A DNA stretch of 64,000 nucleotides from positions 124,001-188,000 of IMG/VR virus record IMGVR_UViG_3300034117_001582; one strand, given 5' to 3'. Below, one piece after another: positions 44,220-50,935 of the stretch. This stretch comes from a virus. Within the stretch, counting starts at the first letter, position 1; each line of letters opens with the position of its first letter. The position numbers and the translations under genes are program-made. The notes under the pieces are model-generated. The model had not been told where the DNA came from. It ran no database searches and saw only the letters and a list, made by a program, of their open reading frames with translations.

Positions 44220-45364
44220 TCCGTTCTATAATCCATTGGGTCAAATAGACTCTCGTTGTATACCATATTTAGAATATCATCAATATACGATTCACCATAT
44301 TTTACGTTGTACGTTTTTGAGTCCCTAAGTGCATATTTGACTTTAAGCGTTTCTTTATCAACGGATTTAATCAATAATGTGACGTTACTATTTGGGACTT
44401 TAACGTATTTATCAAAACCAACCGTTGTGTTAATCTTATCAATTACTGAAAAATACTTTTCTAATGTTCCTTCATTATAGTCCTCAAGTACCCTATCTTT
44501 AAAACTTTCTAAATCGTTATCTACATTGTGGTCAAACGATCCATGAAATGCTTCATCGTCCCAAACATTATATTGTATTTCATAATATTCAGGTAAGTGT
44601 GATATCCGTTCTTTTGATATTGCCAAAAATAATAAATCAAGAAGACTATCACCTTCAGTACCAAAACGTGGATATAACATAATGGCATCTCCCCAATGTA
44701 ATTTATATTTCCAAAAACAATGTCTTTCAGAATAATTTTCAATACCAACAGGAGACAAACAATTACAATATGCGTCTTCAATGTATTTTTCAATACCACC
44801 CTCAACCGCAGCCACTTCAGCATCTACATACGACATTGTTATATCATCAGATATTCTAGTATCTACTTGGTCTAAAAATGAGCCTACCCTATCCACACCG
44901 TCACCACCAAACACCTGTAATTTACCATCCGGGCGCTTATTAAAAGCAGTTAAAAGTCCTGGTTGAACTATTTTTGCAACATCATAAATAATTTGTAAAT
45001 GATCCGATGTTAATGCTTCAACAATAACACCCTCTCTCCAATCATCGTAGGATCTATCATCAAAATCCCAAGTCCAACTTCTTCTATACATAGAATCATA
45101 ATATCCGGCCTCGTAATAAGAATCACTACCTTCTTCACCATACTCTTCAGGAAAAAAGAATCTCAAATATTCTTCTAACCCATCAAACGTAAACATTAAA
45201 CCGTCTTGTTCTACAGTAATAACGTCACTAAAATCATTACCTTCAGAATTAAAAAACTCTACGTCGTAAGGACTGATTTTTTTTTTATTAAGTGCAAGAA
45301 TTTTTTGAAAGTCATTTAACTCTTCTTCTTCCTCTTGTTCAAAAATCCTTAAAATTTTTTTCAT
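44216..45364 (-). CDS. Large acidic hypothetical protein with leader-like start
   Basis: 382 residues. It starts MKKILRIFE before Gln, giving an (I)xE-like site, then an acidic Glu run. The body is acidic, rich in Asp, Tyr and Trp (YYDSMYRRSWTWDFDDRSYD), with no family I know. The frame is open to 45469, but that extension would run into the tmRNA 5' region and passes a promoter motif, so 45364 is chosen. Convergent with the peptidase gene. Confidence 0.65.
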   Translation of the reverse strand: MKKILRIFEQEEEEELNDFQKILALNKKKISPYDVEFFNSEGNDFSDVITVEQDGLMFTFDGLEEYLRFFFPEEYGEEGSDSYYEAGYYDSMYRRSWTWDFDDRSYDDWREGVIVEALTSDHLQIIYDVAKIVQPGLLTAFNKRPDGKLQVFGGDGVDRVGSFLDQVDTRISDDITMSYVDAEVAAVEGGIEKYIEDAYCNCLSPVGIENYSERHCFWKYKLHWGDAIMLYPRFGTEGDSLLDLLFLAISKERISHLPEYYEIQYNVWDDEAFHGSFDHNVDNDLESFKDRVLEDYNEGTLEKYFSVIDKINTTVGFDKYVKVPNSNVTLLIKSVDKETLKVKYALRDSKTYNVKYGESYIDDILNMVYNESLFDPMDYRTD

Positions 45365-45370
45365 ATATTT

Positions 45371-45377
45371 ATAAATA
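45371..45377 (-). promoter_or_regulatory. TATTTAT late-type promoter motif
   Basis: ATATATTTATAAATATATG on the minus strand, 6 nt before the ATG at 45364. Confidence 0.5.
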
Positions 45378-45429
45378 TATTGTTTAATAGAAAGAATTAT
45401 CTTATCTTTACAATAGTTCTTTGATATAT

Positions 45430-45849
45430 GGGGGTGTTTTTGGATTTGACAGGTATTGGCTGAAGACAAAGGGCACGTGGGGACTGAATTAATCTCCTTA
45501 AAAACTGATTCATTTTTACAGACGGCAACGTTTTGAACAACCTTGAGACTTTGGGACTTATCTCAACTCAAGAAGTTACTGTAGCTTAATTTAAGCACGG
45601 TAACGGGGGGTCGGTCAGACATATAACCTAGCAACAGAAGTCGTTGACGAGTTGGTTTTCACTCTAAAAGAAAACAGCGGTCTCGTTCAGAGGTCTACCG
45701 TAATAAAAGTGAACTCGACACAGTTATTGGTGACAATGTCAAAATAGGAACCAAATATTTCGGAAGGTATGACAAACCTTGACCTAAACGTGTAGTCCTT
45801 ATCTGACAGGATAGACTGGACCGGAGTTCGAAACTCCGCACCTCCACCA
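45430..45849 (+). ncRNA. ssrA: Transfer-messenger RNA (tmRNA)
   Basis: 420 nt. Rescues stalled ribosomes by acting as tRNA-Ala and then as message for a tag. 5' GGGGGUG pairs with 3' CACCUCC (one G-U), followed by A and an encoded CCA; the T arm is CGGAG-UUCGAAA-CUCCG; the 5' UUUUUGGAUUUGACAGG matches the tmRNA D-loop region. The tag frame most likely starts at GGC 45524 and ends with UAA 45587-45589: 21 codons beginning GNVLNN and ending QEVTVA, against about 9 in the host phylum (GENNYALAA type). The stop lies in a long hairpin (GUUAC...GUAAC, about 45575-45604), as in helix 5 of other tmRNAs. It fills the gap between 45364 and 45964. Confidence 0.92.
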
Positions 45850-45853
45850 TTTA

Positions 45854-45880
45854 AACCTCATCTTAGGATGGGGTTTTTTT
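45854..45880 (+). terminator. Intrinsic terminator of the tmRNA
   Basis: AACCTCATC / GATGGGGTT hairpin with TTAG loop, then seven T, starting 5 nt after the CCA end. Confidence 0.85.
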
Positions 45881-45881
45881 A

Positions 45882-45930
45882 TGCACTATAATTATATTTT
45901 AGTGTTGTGTGAATATTATATTTTAGTGCA
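45882..45930. repeat. Inverted and direct repeat pair after the tmRNA
   Basis: TGCACTA at 45882-45888 is inverted as TAGTGCA at 45924-45930; inside, ATTATATTTTAGTG occurs at 45891-45904 and again at 45915-45928. AT-rich; role unknown. Confidence 0.6.
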
Positions 45931-45931
45931 C

Positions 45932-45956
45932 AAAAAAACCCACCAAAAGGTAGGTT
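45932..45956 (-). terminator. Terminator of the minus-strand gene at 45964
   Basis: AACCCACC / GGTAGGTT hairpin with one mismatch and an AAAA loop; on the minus strand it is followed by a run of seven T. Confidence 0.65.
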
Positions 45957-45963
45957 TTGTTTT

Positions 45964-46812
45964 TTAAAGATTTCTTGTATTTTTTCGTATCGACTCTTGA
46001 ATCAATTTATCTAATTTGTGATTATTATATTCTTCAATCTTTAATGACTTTAAAACCGCTTCACCACCAGCACCAACAGCCTTTTCAACTGTGCTTGACA
46101 TCATTTTAACAACGGCAGGAGCTAAAAACTTATAAGATGCTGATAAGAATTTTTTAAAGTTTGAACCAACATTATCAAACTTTGATTTTTCATCCGGAGT
46201 CACCTTTGGGCCATAAAGTTTATGACAATATCTAAAAACTTTATTTTCATCTTTAGACATGACCCTTGCAATATCCTTTTGTGCTTTAAGGTCCTTATCT
46301 TTCATTTGGGATTGGTAACCCTTAAGTCTTACCTCAAAACTTTTCCATATTTCACCACAATTTTGTTTAATTTTTTCTGTTAGGCCTTCAGGTGTCGGTG
46401 TGGTGGTTGTAGTTCCGGTCGGAGGTGTCGCACCAGTCGGAGTTGTAGTTCCGGTTGGTGGTGTAGTTCCGGTTGGTGGTGTAGTTCCTGTTGGTGTTGG
46501 TGTAGTTCCTGTTGGTGTTGGTGTGGTTCCTGTTGGTGTTGGTTGACCTTCTGCCGTTGCAGGAGCTGCAGTCGATTTGGTAAATAATTTATTTATTGCT
46601 TCTATACCCTTTGGATTTGTTTGTGTTTTCCAATTATTGGTACCTTTAGTTGCGTACTCAACTTTATCTCCGGTTTTTCTATATTGGTAAGAGTCTCCAT
46701 TACCACCTTGTACAACTTCTTGCTCTACTAAATACAACCTTTTAGTTGCATTTTCATGCAAATTAATAATTCTATTTTTTTCCTCTTGGGATAATTCAAA
46801 TAAATTTTTCAT
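45964..46812 (-). CDS. Virion-candidate protein with Pro/Thr-Gly linker
   Basis: 282 residues. The N terminus (MKNLFELSQEEKNRIINLHE, ending YLVE before Gln31) fits the helical leader with an (L)xE-like site seen in other genes here. Residues about 85-145 are TPTGTTP-type repeats, a flexible linker. The C-terminal 140 residues are helical and basic with two Cys, including a hydrophobic stretch (FLSASYKFLAPAVVKMM). No enzyme motif. Its promoter motif is 13 nt upstream; a terminator follows. Confidence 0.65.
   Translation of the reverse strand: MKNLFELSQEEKNRIINLHENATKRLYLVEQEVVQGGNGDSYQYRKTGDKVEYATKGTNNWKTQTNPKGIEAINKLFTKSTAAPATAEGQPTPTGTTPTPTGTTPTPTGTTPPTGTTPPTGTTTPTGATPPTGTTTTTPTPEGLTEKIKQNCGEIWKSFEVRLKGYQSQMKDKDLKAQKDIARVMSKDENKVFRYCHKLYGPKVTPDEKSKFDNVGSNFKKFLSASYKFLAPAVVKMMSSTVEKAVGAGGEAVLKSLKIEEYNNHKLDKLIQESIRKNTRNL
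46392..46548 (-). repeat. Short in-frame Pro/Thr/Gly-coding repeats
   Basis: Successive near-identical 15-, 18- and 24-bp units encode TPTGTTP and PPTGTT. Likely unstable in copy number, and prone to assembly error. Confidence 0.75.
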
Positions 46813-46819
46813 GCGTTTT

Positions 46820-47974
46820 TTAATAATAAATACTTTTATATTTTAATTTTTTCTTTGTTGTGTAAAAATAGTTTTCATTTGTTGTTTGCCCTGTGGTCGT
46901 AACTTGTGTTTCAGTTTGCCCTGTGGTCGTAACTTGTGTTTCAGATTGACTAATTGCCTCAAGTTCTGTTTGTGCTTGTTGAATCGCATCTTTACCTTTT
47001 GACATATCTGCTTTTAATTTTTTCTTTGCCCAAGAATCCCCTTGAGAAATTAATTTGTTAACGTTTGCAAATTTTTCAATCGCTTTTGGTAAAAACTTTT
47101 TTACGATATCGTATATTTTTGGCATTTTTTTAATTGATTCTACTGCCTGTGAAATTCCAGACGACATAATGTTTTTAAGCGGTTGTAAAAATTTCGTAAG
47201 ATAACCATTAGATAATAACGCAAAAATATCAATCAATAACAACATCCAACTACCCTTTCCACTTATGGCCATATAAGCATCATATATGGTTAAAGCTCCC
47301 CACGCTACCGTAGTGGCAATTGCTCCTATACCTGTAAAACTTAAAAATTTTTGTACAAGGGCACCCATAGGACTATTTAATGCGTTTCTTAAACCTGCAA
47401 AAAACTTATCAAACCCCGTTTTTTTTATTTTTTCGGCAACTTGGTCATCAGATAAAGTTTGTTGTGTTACTGACTGTCCACCATTAAATGGTATTTTTTT
47501 TTCAATCTCTTTAGATAGTTCACCTTCAGCACCGTACCATTGTTCAGTATTTTTTAATCTCCACGCATATTTTTTTTCTCCACTTTCAAAATATAATTTA
47601 AAGTCGTATTGTGGATTTGTTTTTATATCAATTTGTTCTGTTTTTTGGGTTTCTGATTGTTCTAAAATAAAATTTTTAAAATTTTTAAATTGTGAGTCGG
47701 TAAATATTTTGATATTTTCTTCATTTTCTAAAATGAGGTTATTTAAGTTTTTTTTACTATACTCCAAAATCTTTTTCTTTGGGTATCCAATAGATTTTAA
47801 ATTATCCTCTATTAGTTTTTGAACGTATTTTTTTTGTTCGTATTTACCTTTTATAAAACAACCAAAAGTTGCATCACAAATTCTTTTTTGAAATTCTAAC
47901 GACTCATTTATTGATGAAGTATTTAATTTTTTTGATAACTCTTTTAATTGGTTGTCCGTTAAAATAATTTTCAT
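46820..47974 (-). CDS. Virion-candidate protein with central hydrophobic region
   Basis: 384 residues. The N-terminal 110 residues are helical and basic, with possible (L/I)xE sites early on (LKE at 10-12, INE at 22-24). Residues about 205-260 are hydrophobic (FTGIGAIATTVAWGALTIYD, then WMLLLIDIFALLSNGYL) and could be two membrane helices. A C-terminal ETQVTTTGQT unit is repeated by an exact 30-bp DNA duplication. Possibly an ejected or membrane-active internal protein. A promoter motif lies 19 nt upstream. Confidence 0.6.
   Translation of the reverse strand: MKIILTDNQLKELSKKLNTSSINESLEFQKRICDATFGCFIKGKYEQKKYVQKLIEDNLKSIGYPKKKILEYSKKNLNNLILENEENIKIFTDSQFKNFKNFILEQSETQKTEQIDIKTNPQYDFKLYFESGEKKYAWRLKNTEQWYGAEGELSKEIEKKIPFNGGQSVTQQTLSDDQVAEKIKKTGFDKFFAGLRNALNSPMGALVQKFLSFTGIGAIATTVAWGALTIYDAYMAISGKGSWMLLLIDIFALLSNGYLTKFLQPLKNIMSSGISQAVESIKKMPKIYDIVKKFLPKAIEKFANVNKLISQGDSWAKKKLKADMSKGKDAIQQAQTELEAISQSETQVTTTGQTETQVTTTGQTTNENYFYTTKKKLKYKSIYY
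46826..46832 (-). promoter_or_regulatory. TATTTAT late-type promoter motif
   Basis: AGTATTTATTA on the minus strand, 13 nt before the ATG at 46812, overlapping the end of the upstream gene. Confidence 0.5.
46884..46943 (-). repeat. Exact 30-bp tandem duplication
   Basis: Two identical adjacent 30-bp units (46884-46913 and 46914-46943), in frame near the C terminus of the gene at 46820-47974. Exact identity implies a recent event. Confidence 0.9.
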
Positions 47975-47993
47975 TAATTTTTTTTTTATTTAT

Positions 47994-48000
47994 ATAAATA
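47994..48000 (-). promoter_or_regulatory. TATTTAT late-type promoter motif
   Basis: GGATATTTATAT on the minus strand, 19 nt before the ATG at 47974, abutting the pseudogene. Confidence 0.5.
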
Positions 48001-48002
48001 TC

Positions 48003-48106
48003 CGTATATTTGTAATTATACAAACATTCCTTCCATATTCAGATTTTAGAAAATCTTGATAACAAACGATTAGGTAAAAAACTTGTTGATGATTATAAGA
48101 TATTTT
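48003..48106 (+). pseudogene. Truncated copy of the 48597 glycosylase-like gene with its promoter
   Basis: From CGTATATTTGTAATTATaC through CAAACATTCCTTCCATATTC to AACAAACGATTAGGTAAAaAAC this matches the promoter and first about 30 codons of the gene at 48597. The start ATG is changed to ATA, 11 bp are missing after GAAAATCT (frameshift), and homology stops near 48103 at the junction with a tmRNA tail copy. It cannot make the protein. Confidence 0.8.
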
Positions 48107-48189
48107 GGAAGGTATGACAAGCCTTGACCTAAACGTGTAGTCCTTATCTGACAGGCTGGACAGGATCGGAGTTCAAATCTCCACCATTT
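48100..48189 (+). pseudogene. Partial copy of the tmRNA 3' end
   Basis: From ATATTTtGGAAGGTATGACAA to CTCCACCATTTA this copies the tmRNA from about 45757 to 45852, with substitutions. CTCCGCACCTCC of the tmRNA is reduced to CTCC, an 8-bp loss between direct repeats, which removes the 3' acceptor strand. The T arm remains (GGAG-TTCAAAT-CTCC). With no 5' half it is not a tmRNA gene. Confidence 0.85.
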
Positions 48190-48197
48190 AAAAACAA

Positions 48198-48220
48198 AAA
48201 CCCCTCTTTTGGAGGGGTTT
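48198..48220. terminator. Bidirectional intrinsic terminator
   Basis: AAACCCCTC / GAGGGGTTT with a 5-nt loop, flanked by A-rich and T-rich runs. It serves the minus-strand gene ending at 48227 and anything transcribed through the pseudogene. Confidence 0.8.
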
Positions 48221-48226
48221 GTTTTA

Positions 48227-48514
48227 TTACCATTTAGGGCATTGCAATAATTTGGATTTAAATATAGGGCTTTTTGCACTATGTTTTTGTAACATTCTTT
48301 TTAATTTACGTAAATTTCTACCTTTAAATTTACGGATGTTATCACCAAGTTTGTCGATTAATCTTTTTAAACCGTTTGCATCATTTTCATCCACATCATC
48401 AAGTTCATCGTCTACTTCCATTTCAATGTCCCCTGAAATTTCTTCTTGTTCTCTAATCACTCGTCTAACGATGCGAGATAAATCAGACTCTGTTAATCTT
48501 ACAATTCTGTTCAT
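48227..48514 (-). CDS. Small basic/acidic protein with leader-like start
   Basis: 95 residues. The first 22 residues form a basic amphipathic helix (MNRIVRLTESDLSRIVRRV, then IRE before Gln), a start I associate with several proteins of Bacteroidota T4-like phages and here matching the (I)xE cut pattern. Residues 25-48 are acidic; the rest is basic (LRKLKRMLQKHSAKSP). A DNA-associated internal head protein would fit. Promoter motif 38 nt upstream; terminator downstream. Confidence 0.65.
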   Translation of the reverse strand: MNRIVRLTESDLSRIVRRVIREQEEISGDIEMEVDDELDDVDENDANGLKRLIDKLGDNIRKFKGRNLRKLKRMLQKHSAKSPIFKSKLLQCPKW

Positions 48515-48552
48515 AATTTTTTTTTAATTTTTTTTATTTATTATCTTTCCAT

Positions 48553-48559
48553 ATAAATA
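48553..48559 (-). promoter_or_regulatory. TATTTAT late-type promoter motif
   Basis: ATATATTTATATGG on the minus strand, 38 nt before the ATG at 48514; the longest spacing in the set. Confidence 0.4.
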
Positions 48560-48583
48560 TATCGTACTTTAAAAAAAGATTCG

Positions 48584-48591
48584 TATATTTG
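48584..48591 (+). promoter_or_regulatory. Host-type -7 element (TAnnTTTG)
   Basis: TATATTTG, 5 nt before the ATG at 48597, so the transcript would be almost or fully leaderless. The same element is kept in the pseudogene at 48005-48012. Confidence 0.55.
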
Positions 48592-48596
48592 TAATT

Positions 48597-49103
48597 ATGC
48601 AAACATTTCTTCCATACTCAGATTTTAGAAAATCTTTAGAATCTCTTGATAACAAACGATTAGGTAAACAACGCGTTGAGGCTTATCAGATAATTTCAGC
48701 AATTACGGGTCGACCAAAAAAGAACGGACAACCTTATAAAGGGTGGATATCTCACCCATGTTCGGTAATGTGGAAAGACTATGTGAATGCGCTTAAACTA
48801 TACTACAACGATTGTATTGATGTGTGGGTGTCTCGTGGTTTTAAAAACACAATGCAACATGAACACATTGAAGGTGAGTTTGTTTTACCTCATTGGTTGG
48901 GTGATGAAGAGTTTCATTCATCACATAGATCTAATCTATTACGTAAGGATTTTGATTATTATACAAAACACGGGTGGTTAGATAACCCTGACGACCCATA
49001 CGTGTGGATGGATAATCAAGGATTGTGGTACAAACAAATTGCTGGTACTAAAGAAAGGATTTATTATAAACCAAATATTATATTAGAATCCGTTGGTTGT
49101 TGA
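48597..49103 (+). CDS. Pyrimidine dimer DNA glycosylase-like protein (MSMEG_6728 type)
   Basis: 168 residues. MQTFLPYSDFRKSLESLDNK and RLGKQRVEAYQIISAITG are the family start; WISHPCSVMWKDY, DEEFHSSHRSNLLRKD and PDDPYVW continue the conserved blocks. Databases often label this family pyrimidine dimer glycosylase/endonuclease V, after distant likeness to T4 DenV; the activity of the family is not well proven. It has a host-type promoter, unlike the late genes around it. Its 3' end overlaps the opposing adhesin gene by 21 nt. Confidence 0.8.
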   Translation: MQTFLPYSDFRKSLESLDNKRLGKQRVEAYQIISAITGRPKKNGQPYKGWISHPCSVMWKDYVNALKLYYNDCIDVWVSRGFKNTMQHEHIEGEFVLPHWLGDEEFHSSHRSNLLRKDFDYYTKHGWLDNPDDPYVWMDNQGLWYKQIAGTKERIYYKPNIILESVGC

Positions 49104-49928
49104 ATTATAGAAAACCAATCCTGTTACGTTAGTTGTTTTTGAGATAGTTGGGGTTGAGTAATTAAATGTCATTACATCACCTCCACCCTGTTCTCCAAAT
49201 TGTATTCTGATTGGATAATAAGTCTCCGCGGTTAATGATGCAGTTCCTGACCGTTCTTGATTTGCGTGTAAACCCCCATTTTTTACTGTCGCATTTAAAG
49301 TAGTAAACCCTGTTATCGCAATATCACCGATCCACATATATGAAGCATCATCCGATGACGTAAAGAATGCGTAGGTTTCCGTTGTTGTTGGTTTGAAATA
49401 ACCTAACCATTGACAACTAAAATTAGATCCATCATCTTGGGCTGGTTCAAATATAGAAGTGGTTTGTACTGATGTTGCCGGATTTCCACCTACCGATGCC
49501 GGAGTTGCAGTTGCAAAGAAACTAACGTTATCGGCAAAATATCCAGAGTAGGTTGTTTTAAATACACCAGCAGTATAAGGTAAAACCCAAGAAGTCCAAT
49601 ACCCATTTGTAGTTAAATACGATGAACACTGAGTAGTTCCGGTAAATGTTTGATTAAATACAGAATTAACTAAATTAATAAATGATTGGTCTGTTTTTAA
49701 TTTTGACCTTGAAAATCTAATATAAGCTGGCACATTGTCAGGGTTAGGTTGATTTCCACTAGTGTTTGGTCTACAAATAACATATCCTAAATCTTCATCG
49801 GGACCATTCCACCATCTAGGGTTTCCAGTAAATCCTGATGATGGCGTACCAACGGCCAATGAACCAATTTGTGTTGTTCCTGATATCGTTGAACCTGTGT
49901 TATATGCGAAAGGTCTTGCAGTTGCCAT
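49083..49928 (-). CDS. PA14-like adhesin or fibre protein
   Basis: 281 residues, beta-rich and Thr/Gly-rich. Residues about 165-281 fit the PA14/GLEYA fold: CQWLGYFKPTTTETYAFFTS, then SDDASYMWIGD (the DD calcium/sugar site), YYPIRIQFGEQGGGDVMTFN. Such domains bind glycans, so a receptor-binding role at the fibre or baseplate is likely. The N-terminal half is unassigned. A promoter motif is 15 nt upstream. Confidence 0.7.
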   Translation of the reverse strand: MATARPFAYNTGSTISGTTQIGSLAVGTPSSGFTGNPRWWNGPDEDLGYVICRPNTSGNQPNPDNVPAYIRFSRSKLKTDQSFINLVNSVFNQTFTGTTQCSSYLTTNGYWTSWVLPYTAGVFKTTYSGYFADNVSFFATATPASVGGNPATSVQTTSIFEPAQDDGSNFSCQWLGYFKPTTTETYAFFTSSDDASYMWIGDIAITGFTTLNATVKNGGLHANQERSGTASLTAETYYPIRIQFGEQGGGDVMTFNYSTPTISKTTNVTGLVFYNSTTNGF

Positions 49929-49943
49929 TATTGTTGTTTAACA

Positions 49944-49950
49944 ATAAATA
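49944..49950 (-). promoter_or_regulatory. TATTTAT late-type promoter motif
   Basis: GGTATTTATTG on the minus strand, 15 nt before the ATG at 49928. Confidence 0.5.
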
Positions 49951-49957
49951 CCAGTAA

Positions 49958-50884
49958 CTAAACTATTTCCAATACCTTATTATAAACGGCAAAGATTGTT
50001 GGGTGACACTCAAATGTTTCTTTTCTTTCTAAACAATTAACAAGTGAAGGTATACCTTGTATTGATTGCCATTCTCTAACTCCGTATTTAATATCTGAAG
50101 CACAATGTAAACCACAACCACCAAGAACATAATGGTATTTATAACCTTGATTATTTTTTCTATATGGTGCTCTAAATTGAGGGTGTATTGAACTTCCAAG
50201 TTGAATAATTTCTGAGTCTGTTGTTCCTGCTAAATGAAGTAATCCTGAATCCATAGTAATGAAACACATTGCACCATTAATTAACCACCATGTTTGAGAT
50301 AAGGTTGTTTGGTTCATTAAATTCAAACCAATATCAATATTAAAATTAAAAACGGGTTTATCCACATTTGAACCACCAAGTTCTGATGAATCTTTTCCAA
50401 CAGAAATAACGGCAATACCTCTTTCATTTAATAGTTTTGTTAACATTTGCCATTTTTTTGCATCCCAAGTTCTTGAATTCCAATTTTGAACAGGGTGAAT
50501 TAAAACATATTTTTCAGGTAATCCTTCAATTGATTCTACCTCATCAGGAAAATAGTCCATTGACATTTCATCTTTGGTCAACATAAAACCTAAATTAACC
50601 GCATGAAATTGTCTAATATCCATTGCATTATGTTTATAACAAACACCGTTTGGGTGATACCCAATATTAAAGGATTGAAATACTTCATAATCATTTTTAA
50701 TGTCGTCTGTAATTTCATTAAAAATATTATCTACATAAGGATTGTTTTTAAAAATTTCTGGTTGGTTTGTTGCTACTGATATTTTTTTACCGTAAGAATT
50801 ATAAAGTTTTCTTAAAGTGGGTGTTACCGCTAAGGTATCACCTAACGCTCTACATCCTAACACATCAACACAAACATCTTTCAT
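49958..50884 (-). CDS. GT9-type (heptosyltransferase-like) glycosyltransferase
   Basis: 308 residues. LGCRALGDTLAVTPTLRKLY is the GT9 glycine loop, YVLIHPVQNWNSRTWDAKKW the second-domain start with the Lys/Trp pattern of ADP-heptose transferases, and FITMDSGLLHLAGTTD the donor-site block. It shares this fold with a module of the large protein encoded divergently 52 bp away. The gene lies between an adhesin and the fibre region, so a virion protein may be the acceptor. Confidence 0.85.
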   Translation of the reverse strand: MKDVCVDVLGCRALGDTLAVTPTLRKLYNSYGKKISVATNQPEIFKNNPYVDNIFNEITDDIKNDYEVFQSFNIGYHPNGVCYKHNAMDIRQFHAVNLGFMLTKDEMSMDYFPDEVESIEGLPEKYVLIHPVQNWNSRTWDAKKWQMLTKLLNERGIAVISVGKDSSELGGSNVDKPVFNFNIDIGLNLMNQTTLSQTWWLINGAMCFITMDSGLLHLAGTTDSEIIQLGSSIHPQFRAPYRKNNQGYKYHYVLGGCGLHCASDIKYGVREWQSIQGIPSLVNCLERKETFECHPTIFAVYNKVLEIV

Positions 50885-50935
50885 TCTATAATAATATGAA
50901 CTTCACAAATAAACTAAATGTTTTATTTTTATGTT

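Noticed and set aside
45365-45469. N-terminal extension of the acidic minus-strand gene
   Set aside because: It would overlap the tmRNA 5' end and a promoter motif; the ATG at 45364 also gives the leader-like start.
48100-48189. A second tmRNA or tRNA gene
   Set aside because: The T arm is present but the 5' half and the acceptor 3' strand are missing.
48070-48279. Minus-strand 69-residue frame
   Set aside because: It runs through the tmRNA-tail copy, a terminator and the end of the 48227 gene; an artefact.
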